The position numbers and the translations under genes were made by a program. From Bog-473 sp963756025 (GTDB lineage Bacteria > Actinomycetota > Acidimicrobiia > Acidimicrobiales > RAAP-2): a DNA stretch of 64,000 nt. The notes under the pieces are model-generated. The model did not search any database. It was given only the letters and a program-made list of their open reading frames with translations, and had not been told where the DNA came from. Of the stretch, positions 8,798-15,944 are shown piece after piece. Position 1 is the first letter of the stretch; every line of letters begins with the position of its first letter. The stretch is taken from positions 310,001 through 374,000 of the forward strand of contig CAVWMF010000007.1 of NCBI GenBank assembly GCA_963756025.1, in the 5' to 3' direction.

Positions 8798-10167
8798 CTG
8801 GGTTCTCCTGACGATGGGTCGACGTGCGCGGCGCACTCGGGACGGGCCAGCCCGAGGTTCTCGCGCAGTGTCGTCCCGGCATAATGGTTGCGGAAGACGC
8901 CGCGGCGCTGGAGCTCGGGAACGACGAGTCGAACCATCTCCTCGTAGGCGCCCGGCGAGTGGGTGGCAGCGATGACAAATCCGTCACAGGCCCCGCTGGT
9001 GAACCACTCCTCCATCTGATCTGCGACCTCGGCTCCGGTGCCCACGAACCGGGGGCCTTGCAGGAGGGTGGCCCGGTGGCCTGCCAGGTCCGCCAGGGTC
9101 ACGGTCTCCCCGAGGTGGGCCCGCAGGTTCTGCACCAGACCCCGGATGCCCGAGACTGATTCGATCAGTTCATCGGTGATCGGCGCGTCAAGTTCGAGAC
9201 CTGCAAAGTCGTAGTTCATCAGCTCGGAAAGCAACGTCAGCGAGGCCATCGGGTCGACGAAGTCGTGGAGGAACATCTGCTCGCGCTCTTGGGCCTGGGC
9301 CGTCGATTCCCCCACCACCGTGTACGCCATCGGCAGCATCTTCACCGAATCGGGATCACGGCCCGTCTCGCCGATGCGCGCCTTCTGGTCCTTGTAGTGA
9401 TCGCGCGCCACCTCAAAGCTGGGATCGCCGGTGAAGATGACCTCGGCCCACCGGGAGGCGAAGTCCCGGCCCCGGCCCGATGAACCGGCCTGCAGCAGAA
9501 CCGGGCGGCCTTGCGGAGAGCGCGGAACCGTCAGCGGGCCCCGGACACGGAACCACTGGCCGGCGTGATTGAGCTCATGCACCTTTTCCGGATCGGCGAA
9601 CACACCGCCCACCCGATCGAGCACCAACGCGTCGTCCTCCCAGGTGTCCCAGAGCCCCGTCGTCGCCTCGAGGAACTCGTCGGCCCGGTCATAGCGCTCG
9701 TCGTGATCCAGCACCTGGTCCACACCGAAGTTCTGGGCCTCGCTGTCGTTGACGGACGTCACGATGTTCCAGGCCGCACGACCGCCGGTCAGGTGGTCGA
9801 GGGTGGCAAACGTCCGGGCCACATGGAACGGCGAATAGTAGGTCGTCGAGTAGGTAGCGCCCAGTCCAATGGATCGGGTGGCGCCGGCGATGACCCCGAG
9901 CACGATGCTCAGATCGAGCTTGACCGGGCGCGCACCGTACCGGACGGCCTCTGCCACGGAGCCGCCGTAGATGCCCGGCATGGCGAGGCGGTCGTCGAAG
10001 AACATCATGTCGAAGCAGCCCTCCTCGAGGGTGCGCCCGAGCTTCTGGTAGTAACTCGACGTCAGGAACCCCTGTTCGGTGGCCGGATGGCGCCACGAGC
10101 CGGCGTAGACGGTGGCGTTGCCCGCCTGCATGAACCCGACCAACGACATCTGCTTCACCACACTCAC
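8794..10167 (-). CDS. LLM-class flavin-dependent monooxygenase, NtaA/SnaA/DszA group
   Basis: TIM-barrel flavin monooxygenase of 457 residues, the full length for the NtaA/SnaA/SoxA (nitrilotriacetate monooxygenase, desulfurisation DszA) group. Landmarks: AGSWRHPATEQ near residue 25, CFDMMFFDDRLAMPGIYGG, ATYSTTYYSPFHVARTFATLDHLTGGRAAWNIVTS and GRPVLLQAGSSGRGRDFASRWAEVIF. It uses reduced FMN supplied by a separate reductase; no obvious flavin reductase is next to it. Start GTG at 10167 is preceded by GAGAG. It lies 91 bases after the SDR and overlaps the DapB-like gene. Substrates for this group include EDTA-like acids, dibenzothiophene sulfone and alkanes. Confidence 0.88.
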   Translation of the reverse strand: MSVVKQMSLVGFMQAGNATVYAGSWRHPATEQGFLTSSYYQKLGRTLEEGCFDMMFFDDRLAMPGIYGGSVAEAVRYGARPVKLDLSIVLGVIAGATRSIGLGATYSTTYYSPFHVARTFATLDHLTGGRAAWNIVTSVNDSEAQNFGVDQVLDHDERYDRADEFLEATTGLWDTWEDDALVLDRVGGVFADPEKVHELNHAGQWFRVRGPLTVPRSPQGRPVLLQAGSSGRGRDFASRWAEVIFTGDPSFEVARDHYKDQKARIGETGRDPDSVKMLPMAYTVVGESTAQAQEREQMFLHDFVDPMASLTLLSELMNYDFAGLELDAPITDELIESVSGIRGLVQNLRAHLGETVTLADLAGHRATLLQGPRFVGTGAEVADQMEEWFTSGACDGFVIAATHSPGAYEEMVRLVVPELQRRGVFRNHYAGTTLRENLGLARPECAAHVDPSSGEPR

Positions 10168-10258
10168 CTTGACTCTCTTCGATGTTGGGGAAATTCGGAC
10201 CTGAGCGGCGCTCGTCAGGCCCGCGCCCGACTGGCACGGTCGACAAGCACGCCCATGC

Positions 10259-11014
10259 TCAGGTGTTGCGGCCGCCGTTCACGCCGATCACCTGTCCGGT
10301 GATGTAGCCGGCCTTTTGCGAGACGAGGAACGAACAGGCGTGGGCGATGTCCTCGGGCGTGCCGGCCCTCCGAACGGGGGTGAGCTCGGCGTTCTCTTCA
10401 ACGCTCCGGCCCAGGAGGCCCCGTCGCTCGGATCCGCGCAGCATGGGCGTGTCGATGAAGCCGGGCGGGATCGTATTGACGGTGATCCCCTTCGGTGCGA
10501 GTTCGAGCGCAAGTGCCTTGGTGAACCCGATGAGACCGGCTTTGGAGGTGACGTAATGCACCATATACGGCTGGCCGGATTGCGCACTCGACGACGAGAT
10601 GTTGACGATTCGGCCCCAGCCCGCTTCGATCATGTCAGGTACGACGGCCTGCGAAAAGTAGAACGGGCCGTTCAAATTGACCTCCATGATCCGGTTCCAT
10701 TTGTCGTCGGTGATGCTGAGGAACTCCTTGAATCCGGGAATTCCTGCGTTGTTGACGAGGACGACCGCTGGACCGATTTCGGTCCGGACCCGCTGCACCG
10801 CCACATTCACCTGGGCCCGATCAGAGACATCGACGCCGCCGAAGGCGAAGCCCTCCATGCCGCGCGCGGTGATCTCGCCCGTCACCCTCTCCGCCGCGCT
10901 CGTGTCCAGATCGAGCACGACGACGGCATAGCCATCCTCGGCCAGACGGATCGCTATGGCACGCCCGATGCCAGAGCCGGCGCCGGTCACGATTGCTACG
11001 CCGCGGGTGCTCAT
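10259..11014 (-). CDS. Short-chain dehydrogenase/reductase (SDR), FabG-like
   Basis: Classical SDR of 251 residues. Cofactor motif TGAGSGIG near residues 10-17, LVNNAGIPG, the catalytic serine in VNISSSSAQ and YxxxK as YVTSK; C-terminus ITGQVIGVNGGRNT. The acidic residue after beta-2 (VVVLDLDTS) suggests NAD rather than NADP. GAGGGG precedes the ATG. It is first in a minus-strand unit with the LLM monooxygenase and DapB-like enzyme, whose promoter I place at 11182-11210. Its C-terminal GQVIGVNGG is shared with the remnant at 63807 and it resembles the SDR at 57309. Confidence 0.9.
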   Translation of the reverse strand: MSTRGVAIVTGAGSGIGRAIAIRLAEDGYAVVVLDLDTSAAERVTGEITARGMEGFAFGGVDVSDRAQVNVAVQRVRTEIGPAVVLVNNAGIPGFKEFLSITDDKWNRIMEVNLNGPFYFSQAVVPDMIEAGWGRIVNISSSSAQSGQPYMVHYVTSKAGLIGFTKALALELAPKGITVNTIPPGFIDTPMLRGSERRGLLGRSVEENAELTPVRRAGTPEDIAHACSFLVSQKAGYITGQVIGVNGGRNT

Positions 11015-11181
11015 CCGTTCCCCTCTGCTCCCGCCGGGGTGGTCCCCCCTGCGCGCCGCGGCGAGATGGGCCGATCGAACCGGTCCTCACCAGACAGGCC
11101 TGGGAACTTGGCGGTACTGGTGGGCATTCGTCCTCCGTTTCGATCTCGCGCCGGCCTCACCGACCGAGGGCGCGACCTCGC

Positions 11182-11210
11182 ATCCTATGGAGACCAGATT
11201 CTTCCGTCAA
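11182..11210 (-). promoter_or_regulatory. Sigma-70-type promoter for SDR-LLM-DapB operon
   Basis: On the minus strand, TTGACG (-35) at 11205-11210 and TAGGAT (-10) at 11182-11187 are separated by exactly 17 bases, about 165 bases before the SDR start. This is the best promoter match in the 237-bp region between the SDR and the KshB-like gene, which holds no other gene I can see. Confidence 0.42.
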
Positions 11211-11251
11211 GAGAACCTTGTTTCCGCCCGCCGACACCTCGGGTCGCAGCC

Positions 11252-12322
11252 TCAGAGGGGTTCGTATTCGATAGTCAGCGAGACACTGGTGGGCAAGGAC
11301 TGACACGTCAGCACCCAACCCTCGTCCACTTCTTCGGGGGTCAGGGCATCGTTCACCCGCATGGTGACGGTCCCCTCTCGCGCGAAGGCCATGCACGTCG
11401 CGCAGTTGCCGGCTTCGCACGAAGAGGGCGCCGGCAGGCCGGCCCGACGCGCCGTCTCGAGCACCGTGTCACCGGGTCGGTAGGGGACCTCGTTCCTCTT
11501 GCCCCGGAGGATGATGACGATCGCCTCAGGAACGTCCGACCGCTCCGGCTCGGCAACTGGCGACACAGGTTCACCCGATGTCGTGAAGCGCTCGATGAAG
11601 ATGTCGTCGGCTCCGACGCCCAAGCTGAGGAGCGTGCCTTCGACGAGGTCCATGAACGGTCCGGGGCCGCAGATGTAGAAGTCGGCATCGAGGTGGCATC
11701 CGACGAATCGGCTGATCGACCCGGCGCCGAGAAACCCGCGCTCTGTGTCCAGGTGGTGCTGGACCTCGAACCGGCCCGGGTGCTCCCGTTGCAGGCCGTC
11801 CAGAACTCCGTCGAAAATGATGGAGGCGGCGTCCCGGTTGGCATAAAGGAGGCGAACGGACCGGTCGGACGCGGCAAGGACGCTCTTGGCGATGGAGAGC
11901 ACCGGCGTAATGCCGCTCCCCCCGCAGAAGGCGATGATCGGACGGCTCTCACCTCGCACGCAGAACAGGCCCGCGGGTCGGGTGACCTCCAGGAGATCGC
12001 CTTCGGAGACGTGGTCGATGAGCCAATTGGACACGAAACCACCGGGAACGCGCTTGACCGTGACCGCGAGATCATCGTCGACGTCCGGCGCACTCGACAT
12101 CGAATAGCAGCGGGCATGCTCGTCTTCGCCGGTGCGGACCCGGAACGAGCAGAACTGGCCGGACTCGTACGAGTACTCGTCCCGAAGTTCGGGGGGTACG
12201 TCGAGAACGAACGATCGGGCATCATCGGTCTCGTACACGACCCTCTTGACCAGGAGGCGACGATACCCGTGCCGTCGCACGGCGTCGTGGTGCGCGCTCA
12301 CGGTAACGATGCCACCATCCAC
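11252..12322 (-). CDS. KshB-like ferredoxin-NAD(P) reductase with C-terminal [2Fe-2S] domain
   Basis: Electron-transfer subunit for Rieske oxygenases, 356 residues. Domain order: FAD-binding barrel with RCYSMSSAP near residues 70-80, NAD-binding domain with AFCGGSGITPV and YICGPGPFM, and a plant-type ferredoxin domain at the end with CEAGNCATCMA plus a later cysteine in VLTCQS. The order and the segment VNDALTPEEVDEGWVLTCQS closely match, from memory, mycobacterial KshB (3-ketosteroid 9-alpha-hydroxylase reductase) and related PaaE/Hmp reductases. The GTG start has no ribosome site and sits three bases after a TAGAAT -10, so translation may be leaderless. The oxygenase it serves is not adjacent; the shared upstream motif points to the Rieske protein at 15945. 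Confidence 0.87.
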   Translation of the reverse strand: MDGGIVTVSAHHDAVRRHGYRRLLVKRVVYETDDARSFVLDVPPELRDEYSYESGQFCSFRVRTGEDEHARCYSMSSAPDVDDDLAVTVKRVPGGFVSNWLIDHVSEGDLLEVTRPAGLFCVRGESRPIIAFCGGSGITPVLSIAKSVLAASDRSVRLLYANRDAASIIFDGVLDGLQREHPGRFEVQHHLDTERGFLGAGSISRFVGCHLDADFYICGPGPFMDLVEGTLLSLGVGADDIFIERFTTSGEPVSPVAEPERSDVPEAIVIILRGKRNEVPYRPGDTVLETARRAGLPAPSSCEAGNCATCMAFAREGTVTMRVNDALTPEEVDEGWVLTCQSLPTSVSLTIEYEPL

Positions 12323-12325
12323 CTG

Positions 12326-12356
12326 ATTCTAGCAGTCGTCTGAGAACCATATTCTC
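12326..12356 (-). promoter_or_regulatory. Promoter and palindromic operator of KshB-like reductase gene
   Basis: Minus strand: perfect palindrome GAGAATATGGTTCTC (12342-12356; arms GAGAA/TTCTC, spacer 5) followed by a -10-like TAGAAT (12326-12331), three bases before the GTG start. The same RAGAATNNNNTTCTC pattern stands before the Rieske oxygenase (17294) and the P450 (41487), suggesting a common regulator. Confidence 0.5.
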
Positions 12357-12471
12357 GCGTTAGATGCGCTCTTGACGGGGGAGATTAGGATCGCCAGAGA
12401 TGCCCTGCGTCACCCCACCCCCACCGCAGGGCTTTGCTACGATAATCGACCTCACGATGCTTGAGAATGAC

Positions 12472-12498
12472 ATAGCAATCGGGCGACAACGTTGCTAT
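12472..12498. promoter_or_regulatory. Inverted repeat ATAGCAA/TTGCTAT upstream of amidohydrolase remnant
   Basis: Perfect 7-bp inverted repeat with a 13-base spacer, ending 20 bases before the ATG at 12518 and just ahead of the AAGGAG ribosome site. Position fits an operator or a short mRNA hairpin that influences translation. Nothing else matching it was seen in the window. Confidence 0.35.
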
Positions 12499-12517
12499 CC
12501 CCTGCAAAGGAGTCGAC

Positions 12518-12916
12518 ATGGCACGACCACGCATGCCGCAGCCTCCGGTTCACCTCGTCAGTGCGCGCATGCTCGACATCGTCAGCGGCGAAATCGTCAC
12601 ACCGGGTGACCTGCTCGTTGCAGGAGATCGCATCACCGGCGTCTCGCCGACGCGCGTGCCGCACGATGCGGTGGAAATCGATCTCGGCGACGTGACCATG
12701 CTCCCTGGTCTCATGGGCATGGAGGTCAACCTGGTGGTGGGGGGACCGAACCATGCCAGCCCTCTGATCCCCGTGCAGGAGGATCGCGCCGCCACCCGCG
12801 TCACGGCCGAGCTCATCGACGTCCCGGGCGAGCCCCTCAGCGACATCACCGTCACCGAGTCGGTCGGGTTCGTCATGAAGGGTGGCCAGGTCTACCGCCA
12901 CGACAAGAGCGCCTGA
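12518..12916 (+). CDS. Amidohydrolase with internal deletion of the catalytic barrel
   Basis: Only 132 residues, yet both ends of an imidazolonepropionase-like metal-dependent amidohydrolase (normally 400 or more) are present in one frame. The N-terminal beta-sandwich and barrel entry (SGEIVTPGDLLVAGDRI, VTMLPGLMGMEVNL) runs to about residue 90, then joins directly to the C-terminal sandwich (IDVPGEPLSDITVTE, GFVMKGGQVYR). About 270-300 residues carrying the metal ligands are absent, and the first HxH is EVN here, a variant some actinobacterial relatives may share. A good ribosome site (AAGGAG) and two-base spacing to the next gene suggest it is still translated. It cannot be a normal hydrolase; it may be a non-catalytic remnant. 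Confidence 0.72.
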   Translation: MARPRMPQPPVHLVSARMLDIVSGEIVTPGDLLVAGDRITGVSPTRVPHDAVEIDLGDVTMLPGLMGMEVNLVVGGPNHASPLIPVQEDRAATRVTAELIDVPGEPLSDITVTESVGFVMKGGQVYRHDKSA

Positions 12917-12918
12917 GG

Positions 12919-13821
12919 ATGGCCGTCGACGACTTCCATCCCGACCTTCGCAACGCCGCCCGCTGGCTCCCGCGGGGTGGCATCGGGGCCCGGACACTGA
13001 AGCCGATTCGGGCGCTGACCGCGTTGCAGTCCCGAACTTCGATGAAATCCGTCGAGGTGAAGTCCGTCGGCGCCGTCTCGGTGCGGCTACACCGGCCCTC
13101 CCCGTCACAAGAGCCGCTTCCGGCAATGCTGTGGATCCACGGGGGTGGGATGGTGATCGGCGCAGCGGCGCAAGACGACGCAATCTGCCGTCGCTTCTCC
13201 CAGGAGCTCGGGATCCTCGTCGCCGCAGTCGACTACCGGCTCGCCCCGGAACATCCGTTTCCGGTTCCCCTTCACGATTGCTATGACGCCCTGTCGTGGC
13301 TCGCTCAGCAGCAAGAGGTGGATACGACCCGCGTCGTCGTCGGCGGAGCCAGCGCCGGAGGTGGCCTCGCCGCCGGATTGGCATTGCTCGCCTACCGGCG
13401 CGGGGAGGTGCCCCTTGCCTTCCAGCTCCTGACCTACCCGATGCTGGACGACCGCACGGCGACGCGCCCCGACGCAGGTGCCGGCAAGCGCAGATTGTGG
13501 AGCAACGCGTCGAACCGATTCGGCTGGCAGTCCTATTTGGGTCAGGCGCCGGGAGGCGCCGAGGTCGACGGGTTGGCTGCGCCGGCACGTGTCGATGGCC
13601 TGTCCCACCTGCCGCCGGCATGGATCGGCGTCGGGACCTCGGACCTCTTCTACGAGGAGGATGTCGCCTACGCGGAGCGACTCAACGCGGCCGGAGTCCC
13701 CTGCGAGCTGGACGTGGTCCAGGGCGCATTTCACGGCTTCGATGCCGTCAAGCCCAAGGCCGGCGTGTCACAGACATTTCGCTCGGCGCAGATAGCGGCT
13801 CTGGCTGCAGCTCTGCGCTGA
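12919..13821 (+). CDS. Alpha/beta hydrolase fold-3 (HSL-family) esterase
   Basis: Esterase of 300 residues in the hormone-sensitive-lipase group. The oxyanion motif HGGGMVIGA (about residue 75) and nucleophile motif GGASAGGGLAAGL are intact, as is LAPEHPFPVPLHDCYDAL between them; the acid and histidine are likely in GTSDLFYEEDV and GAFHGFDAVKPKA. It starts two bases after the shortened amidohydrolase, implying one transcript. Converges on the XRE gene with seven bases between. Likely acts on short acyl esters or lactones, for example products of the Baeyer-Villiger enzyme, but that link is inference. Confidence 0.88.
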   Translation: MAVDDFHPDLRNAARWLPRGGIGARTLKPIRALTALQSRTSMKSVEVKSVGAVSVRLHRPSPSQEPLPAMLWIHGGGMVIGAAAQDDAICRRFSQELGILVAAVDYRLAPEHPFPVPLHDCYDALSWLAQQQEVDTTRVVVGGASAGGGLAAGLALLAYRRGEVPLAFQLLTYPMLDDRTATRPDAGAGKRRLWSNASNRFGWQSYLGQAPGGAEVDGLAAPARVDGLSHLPPAWIGVGTSDLFYEEDVAYAERLNAAGVPCELDVVQGAFHGFDAVKPKAGVSQTFRSAQIAALAAALR

Positions 13822-13828
13822 CGAGCGC

Positions 13829-14281
13829 TCAGTGGGTCAGCCGGAGAATCCTCTCTCCGGAAAGACGCTTTGCACGAAGAGGCCGGCTTTGGTCGATATC
13901 GATCTCTTCCCGCCTCAGCAGATCTTCGCTCGACCCTGCGAGGAGCGCATCCCAGCGTCGGTCGCCGGTTGTCGAAGGCCTTCCGAAGAAGACCTTCCTG
14001 TCGGACGGACGGGTCACCCATTTGAAGTTCGCACGATGCTCTCGGACGATCCGTAAGAGCTCTCTTTGGGACCATCCACTCTTGAGACCACGGCGAAGCG
14101 AAGCGGCCGCTTCGGGGACAGTGACCAATCGATTCACGAAGGTTGGGCTCTCTGAGCCGGCTGCAATTGCATCGGTCAGACGCTCTCGCGTGACCGGACC
14201 CGGCACCTTGTCGCCTCTCTCGTAGGCAGCAACGTTCGTTTCCGACGTACCCGTTGCCCGAGCGACCTGTGATGCAATCAA
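13829..14281 (-). CDS. XRE-family helix-turn-helix protein
   Basis: DNA-binding protein. The first usual start is TTG at 14281, giving 150 residues, but the Cro/C1 HTH is cut there: the open frame continues upstream and encodes GGWALRELRRKAG, helix 1, before the visible helices LIASQVARATGTSETNVAAYERGDKVPGP. The upstream in-frame candidate is CTG at 14335 behind GGGAG, so a non-standard start or a 5' fault is possible. The C-terminal part contains TGDRRWDALLAG, a block I recall from actinobacterial XRE proteins that accompany toxin-type nucleotidyltransferases. No partner toxin is adjacent. Role unknown. Confidence 0.65.
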   Translation of the reverse strand: MIASQVARATGTSETNVAAYERGDKVPGPVTRERLTDAIAAGSESPTFVNRLVTVPEAAASLRRGLKSGWSQRELLRIVREHRANFKWVTRPSDRKVFFGRPSTTGDRRWDALLAGSSEDLLRREEIDIDQSRPLRAKRLSGERILRLTH

Positions 14282-14359
14282 TCCCGCTTTGCGGCGAAGC
14301 TCGCGTAGAGCCCAGCCACCTCTCCGTATTATCAGTTGTCAGCTTTCTCCCGCAGCTTC

Positions 14360-15182
14360 TCAGCCGGGGAAGAAGACGCCGGCGACCGCGCCGCCGTCGA
14401 CGAGCAGGTCCGTACCGGTGATGAAGCTCGCCTGGGGTCCACACAGGAACTCCGCCGCCGCGGCGATGTCGTCAGGGGTGCCCAGCCGCCCCGTGCCGCT
14501 CCCTGAGACCATCGATTGCATGAACTCGCCGCTTGGGCCGTTGAGCTCAGCCACGCCCATCGGCGTCGAGATGACGCCCGGGGAGACGGAGTTGACCCGG
14601 GACCGACGGCGCCCCCAGGGAATCGACGCAGCGCGGACGCGCACCTGGTTCGCTCGCTTTGCTATCCCATAGGCAAAACCCGGCTCGGCGATCGCGCTTT
14701 CGGCGAGCTCGGGCAGATCGAGCAGCGTCGCGGTCGGCGTGGTCGCGAGCCGGCGTTCGAAGTCGGCATCCTGCGGCATCATCGATCCCGCGCTCGAGGC
14801 GATGAAGACGCCGGCACCACCGGGGGCCATCACCGCTCCGAAGGCATCGAGCATCGAGCGCGGCGCCGAGGAGGTCGACGCGCAGAATGGCACCGACCGA
14901 AGCCTGGACCGGTGAGAGACCTGCGGTGTGCACCAGGACTTCGATCCGACCGAGCTCCGCGGCAGCGGACGCCAGCGCGGCTACCGAGGCCGCGTCCGAC
15001 ACGTCCGTCACCTGCTCGACCACAAGATGGCCTTCGATCCGCAGACGCTCGGCCGCTTCCCCGAGCGTGGAAGGTTTGACATCGGCCAGCAGCAGCGTCG
15101 ACCCGCCGCCGAGCCGTCTGGCGATCGCCAGTCCCATCCCACCGATACCGGTCACGACCACGACGCGATCACCCTCGCTCAT
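14360..15182 (-). pseudogene. SDR dehydrogenase split by a 7-bp tandem duplication
   Basis: NAD(P)-dependent short-chain dehydrogenase, broken in its middle. Frame 1 begins MSEGDRVVVVTGIGGMG behind GGGAGGG at 15182 and reads through VLVHTAGLSPVQASVGAILRV; frame 2 continues FGAVMAPGGAGVFIASSAGSMM, YGIAKRANQ (YxxxK) and ends SFITGTDLLVDGGAV. The join lies at two direct copies of CATCGAG (14845-14858, plus strand). Removing one copy gives a continuous LGAALDAFGAVMAP. It follows the Rieske operon and overlaps the remnant upstream. It may be an assembly fault or a real slippage mutation that inactivates the gene. Confidence 0.75.
14845..14858. repeat. 7-bp tandem duplication CATCGAG inside SDR gene
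   Basis: Two adjacent copies of CATCGAG. One copy restores an uninterrupted SDR reading frame, so the duplication is the direct cause of the break. Short tandem duplications arise by replication slippage and can revert, which would make this a contingency switch if real. Confidence 0.75.
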
Positions 15183-15600
15183 GCCACACCCTCCCTTTCG
15201 TGGTTTGCGGAGGCCCACCGTAGACGGTGCCCGCCACGTTCACCCCGCGCAAACGGGTAGATCCGGCTGAAGTCCCGACCGGGCTCGATCGCCGCGAATC
15301 TCTCACACGTCGGCAGTTGCCCGACCAATTGAGGTGGACGAATCCTGGTCTGCTGCCTCGTGGAGGTAGAGCCGCACGTCCTTCGCCATCAATGAGTTCG
15401 CGAACCCCGATGAGGATGATCCCGTCAACACGTGCTGCTGGAATTTGTCACTTGTGGCCGCGCTCTGGCCACTCGACGTTTCGAGTACATCCAGCATGGT
15501 GGCGACCTTCGTCGCAGAGCGGCCGCGCTCGGGCCCCGCCATCACGCCGATCCGCATGCCCACACTTCCCTTCGCCTCACGAGAGAGGGCGACAGACCAG
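15179..15600 (-). pseudogene. 3-hydroxyisobutyrate dehydrogenase-like C-terminal remnant
   Basis: A 140-codon fragment of the helical C-terminal domain of a beta-hydroxyacid dehydrogenase. Seen: MLDVLETSSGQS, KFQQHVLTGSSSSGFANSLMAKDVRLYL and, after a one-base deletion near 15304, ERFAAIEPGRDFSRIYPF. The Rossmann N-terminus is missing, so no catalytic protein can be made. The last codon overlaps the SDR start as ATGA, so the ancestral pair was coupled. It lies in the minus-strand Rieske transcription unit, downstream of the small 109-residue protein. Compare the fuller homolog at 21751. Confidence 0.6.
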
Positions 15601-15601
15601 A

Positions 15602-15931
15602 TCAGACAGCCGGCTCGACCACGACATCAATGCTGGCCGCGCCGCTGTCGGGTACCCTCGCCTGCCGCCACACCTCGACCGGAAACGAAATGTTGATCAA
15701 GGAGTAGGACAACGTGAGCAACAGGCCGGCGTCCTCGGGAAGGTCGTTGAGGTCGAGTTTGTCGAGGTACGCCAGCACGTCCTCGAGCCGCGGGAACGCC
15801 GCGTCGTAAAAGGCCTGCATCTCGTCCATGGAGCTCGACAGCCGCTTACCGAACCGTTCGGCTTCGGTCACCAGGCACCAATCGGCAAAGGGTTCGAGGT
15901 CAGCGAACTCAGGAGGTAACGAAGGAGTCAT
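15602..15931 (-). CDS. Small conserved protein following Rieske oxygenase
   Basis: 109 residues, soluble, acidic, no membrane segment. The ATG at 15931 has AGGAG six bases ahead and sits 14 bases after the Rieske stop, so they are co-transcribed. Sequence is mostly alpha-helical (ADLEPFADWCLVTEAERFG, AFPRLEDVLAYLDKLDLNDLPEDAG) with a possible strand near the end. I recognise no catalytic motif. Position suggests an accessory factor, assembly helper or substrate-handling partner of the oxygenase; a beta subunit is unlikely because it lacks the NTF2-like pattern of ring-hydroxylating dioxygenase beta chains. Confidence 0.7.
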   Translation of the reverse strand: MTPSLPPEFADLEPFADWCLVTEAERFGKRLSSSMDEMQAFYDAAFPRLEDVLAYLDKLDLNDLPEDAGLLLTLSYSLINISFPVEVWRQARVPDSGAASIDVVVEPAV

Positions 15932-15944
15932 CGGGTCTCCTCGC

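Noticed and set aside
10316..12343. 675-codon plus-strand open frame
   Set aside because: Lies antisense to the SDR and KshB-like genes; composition is the reverse shadow of their codons.
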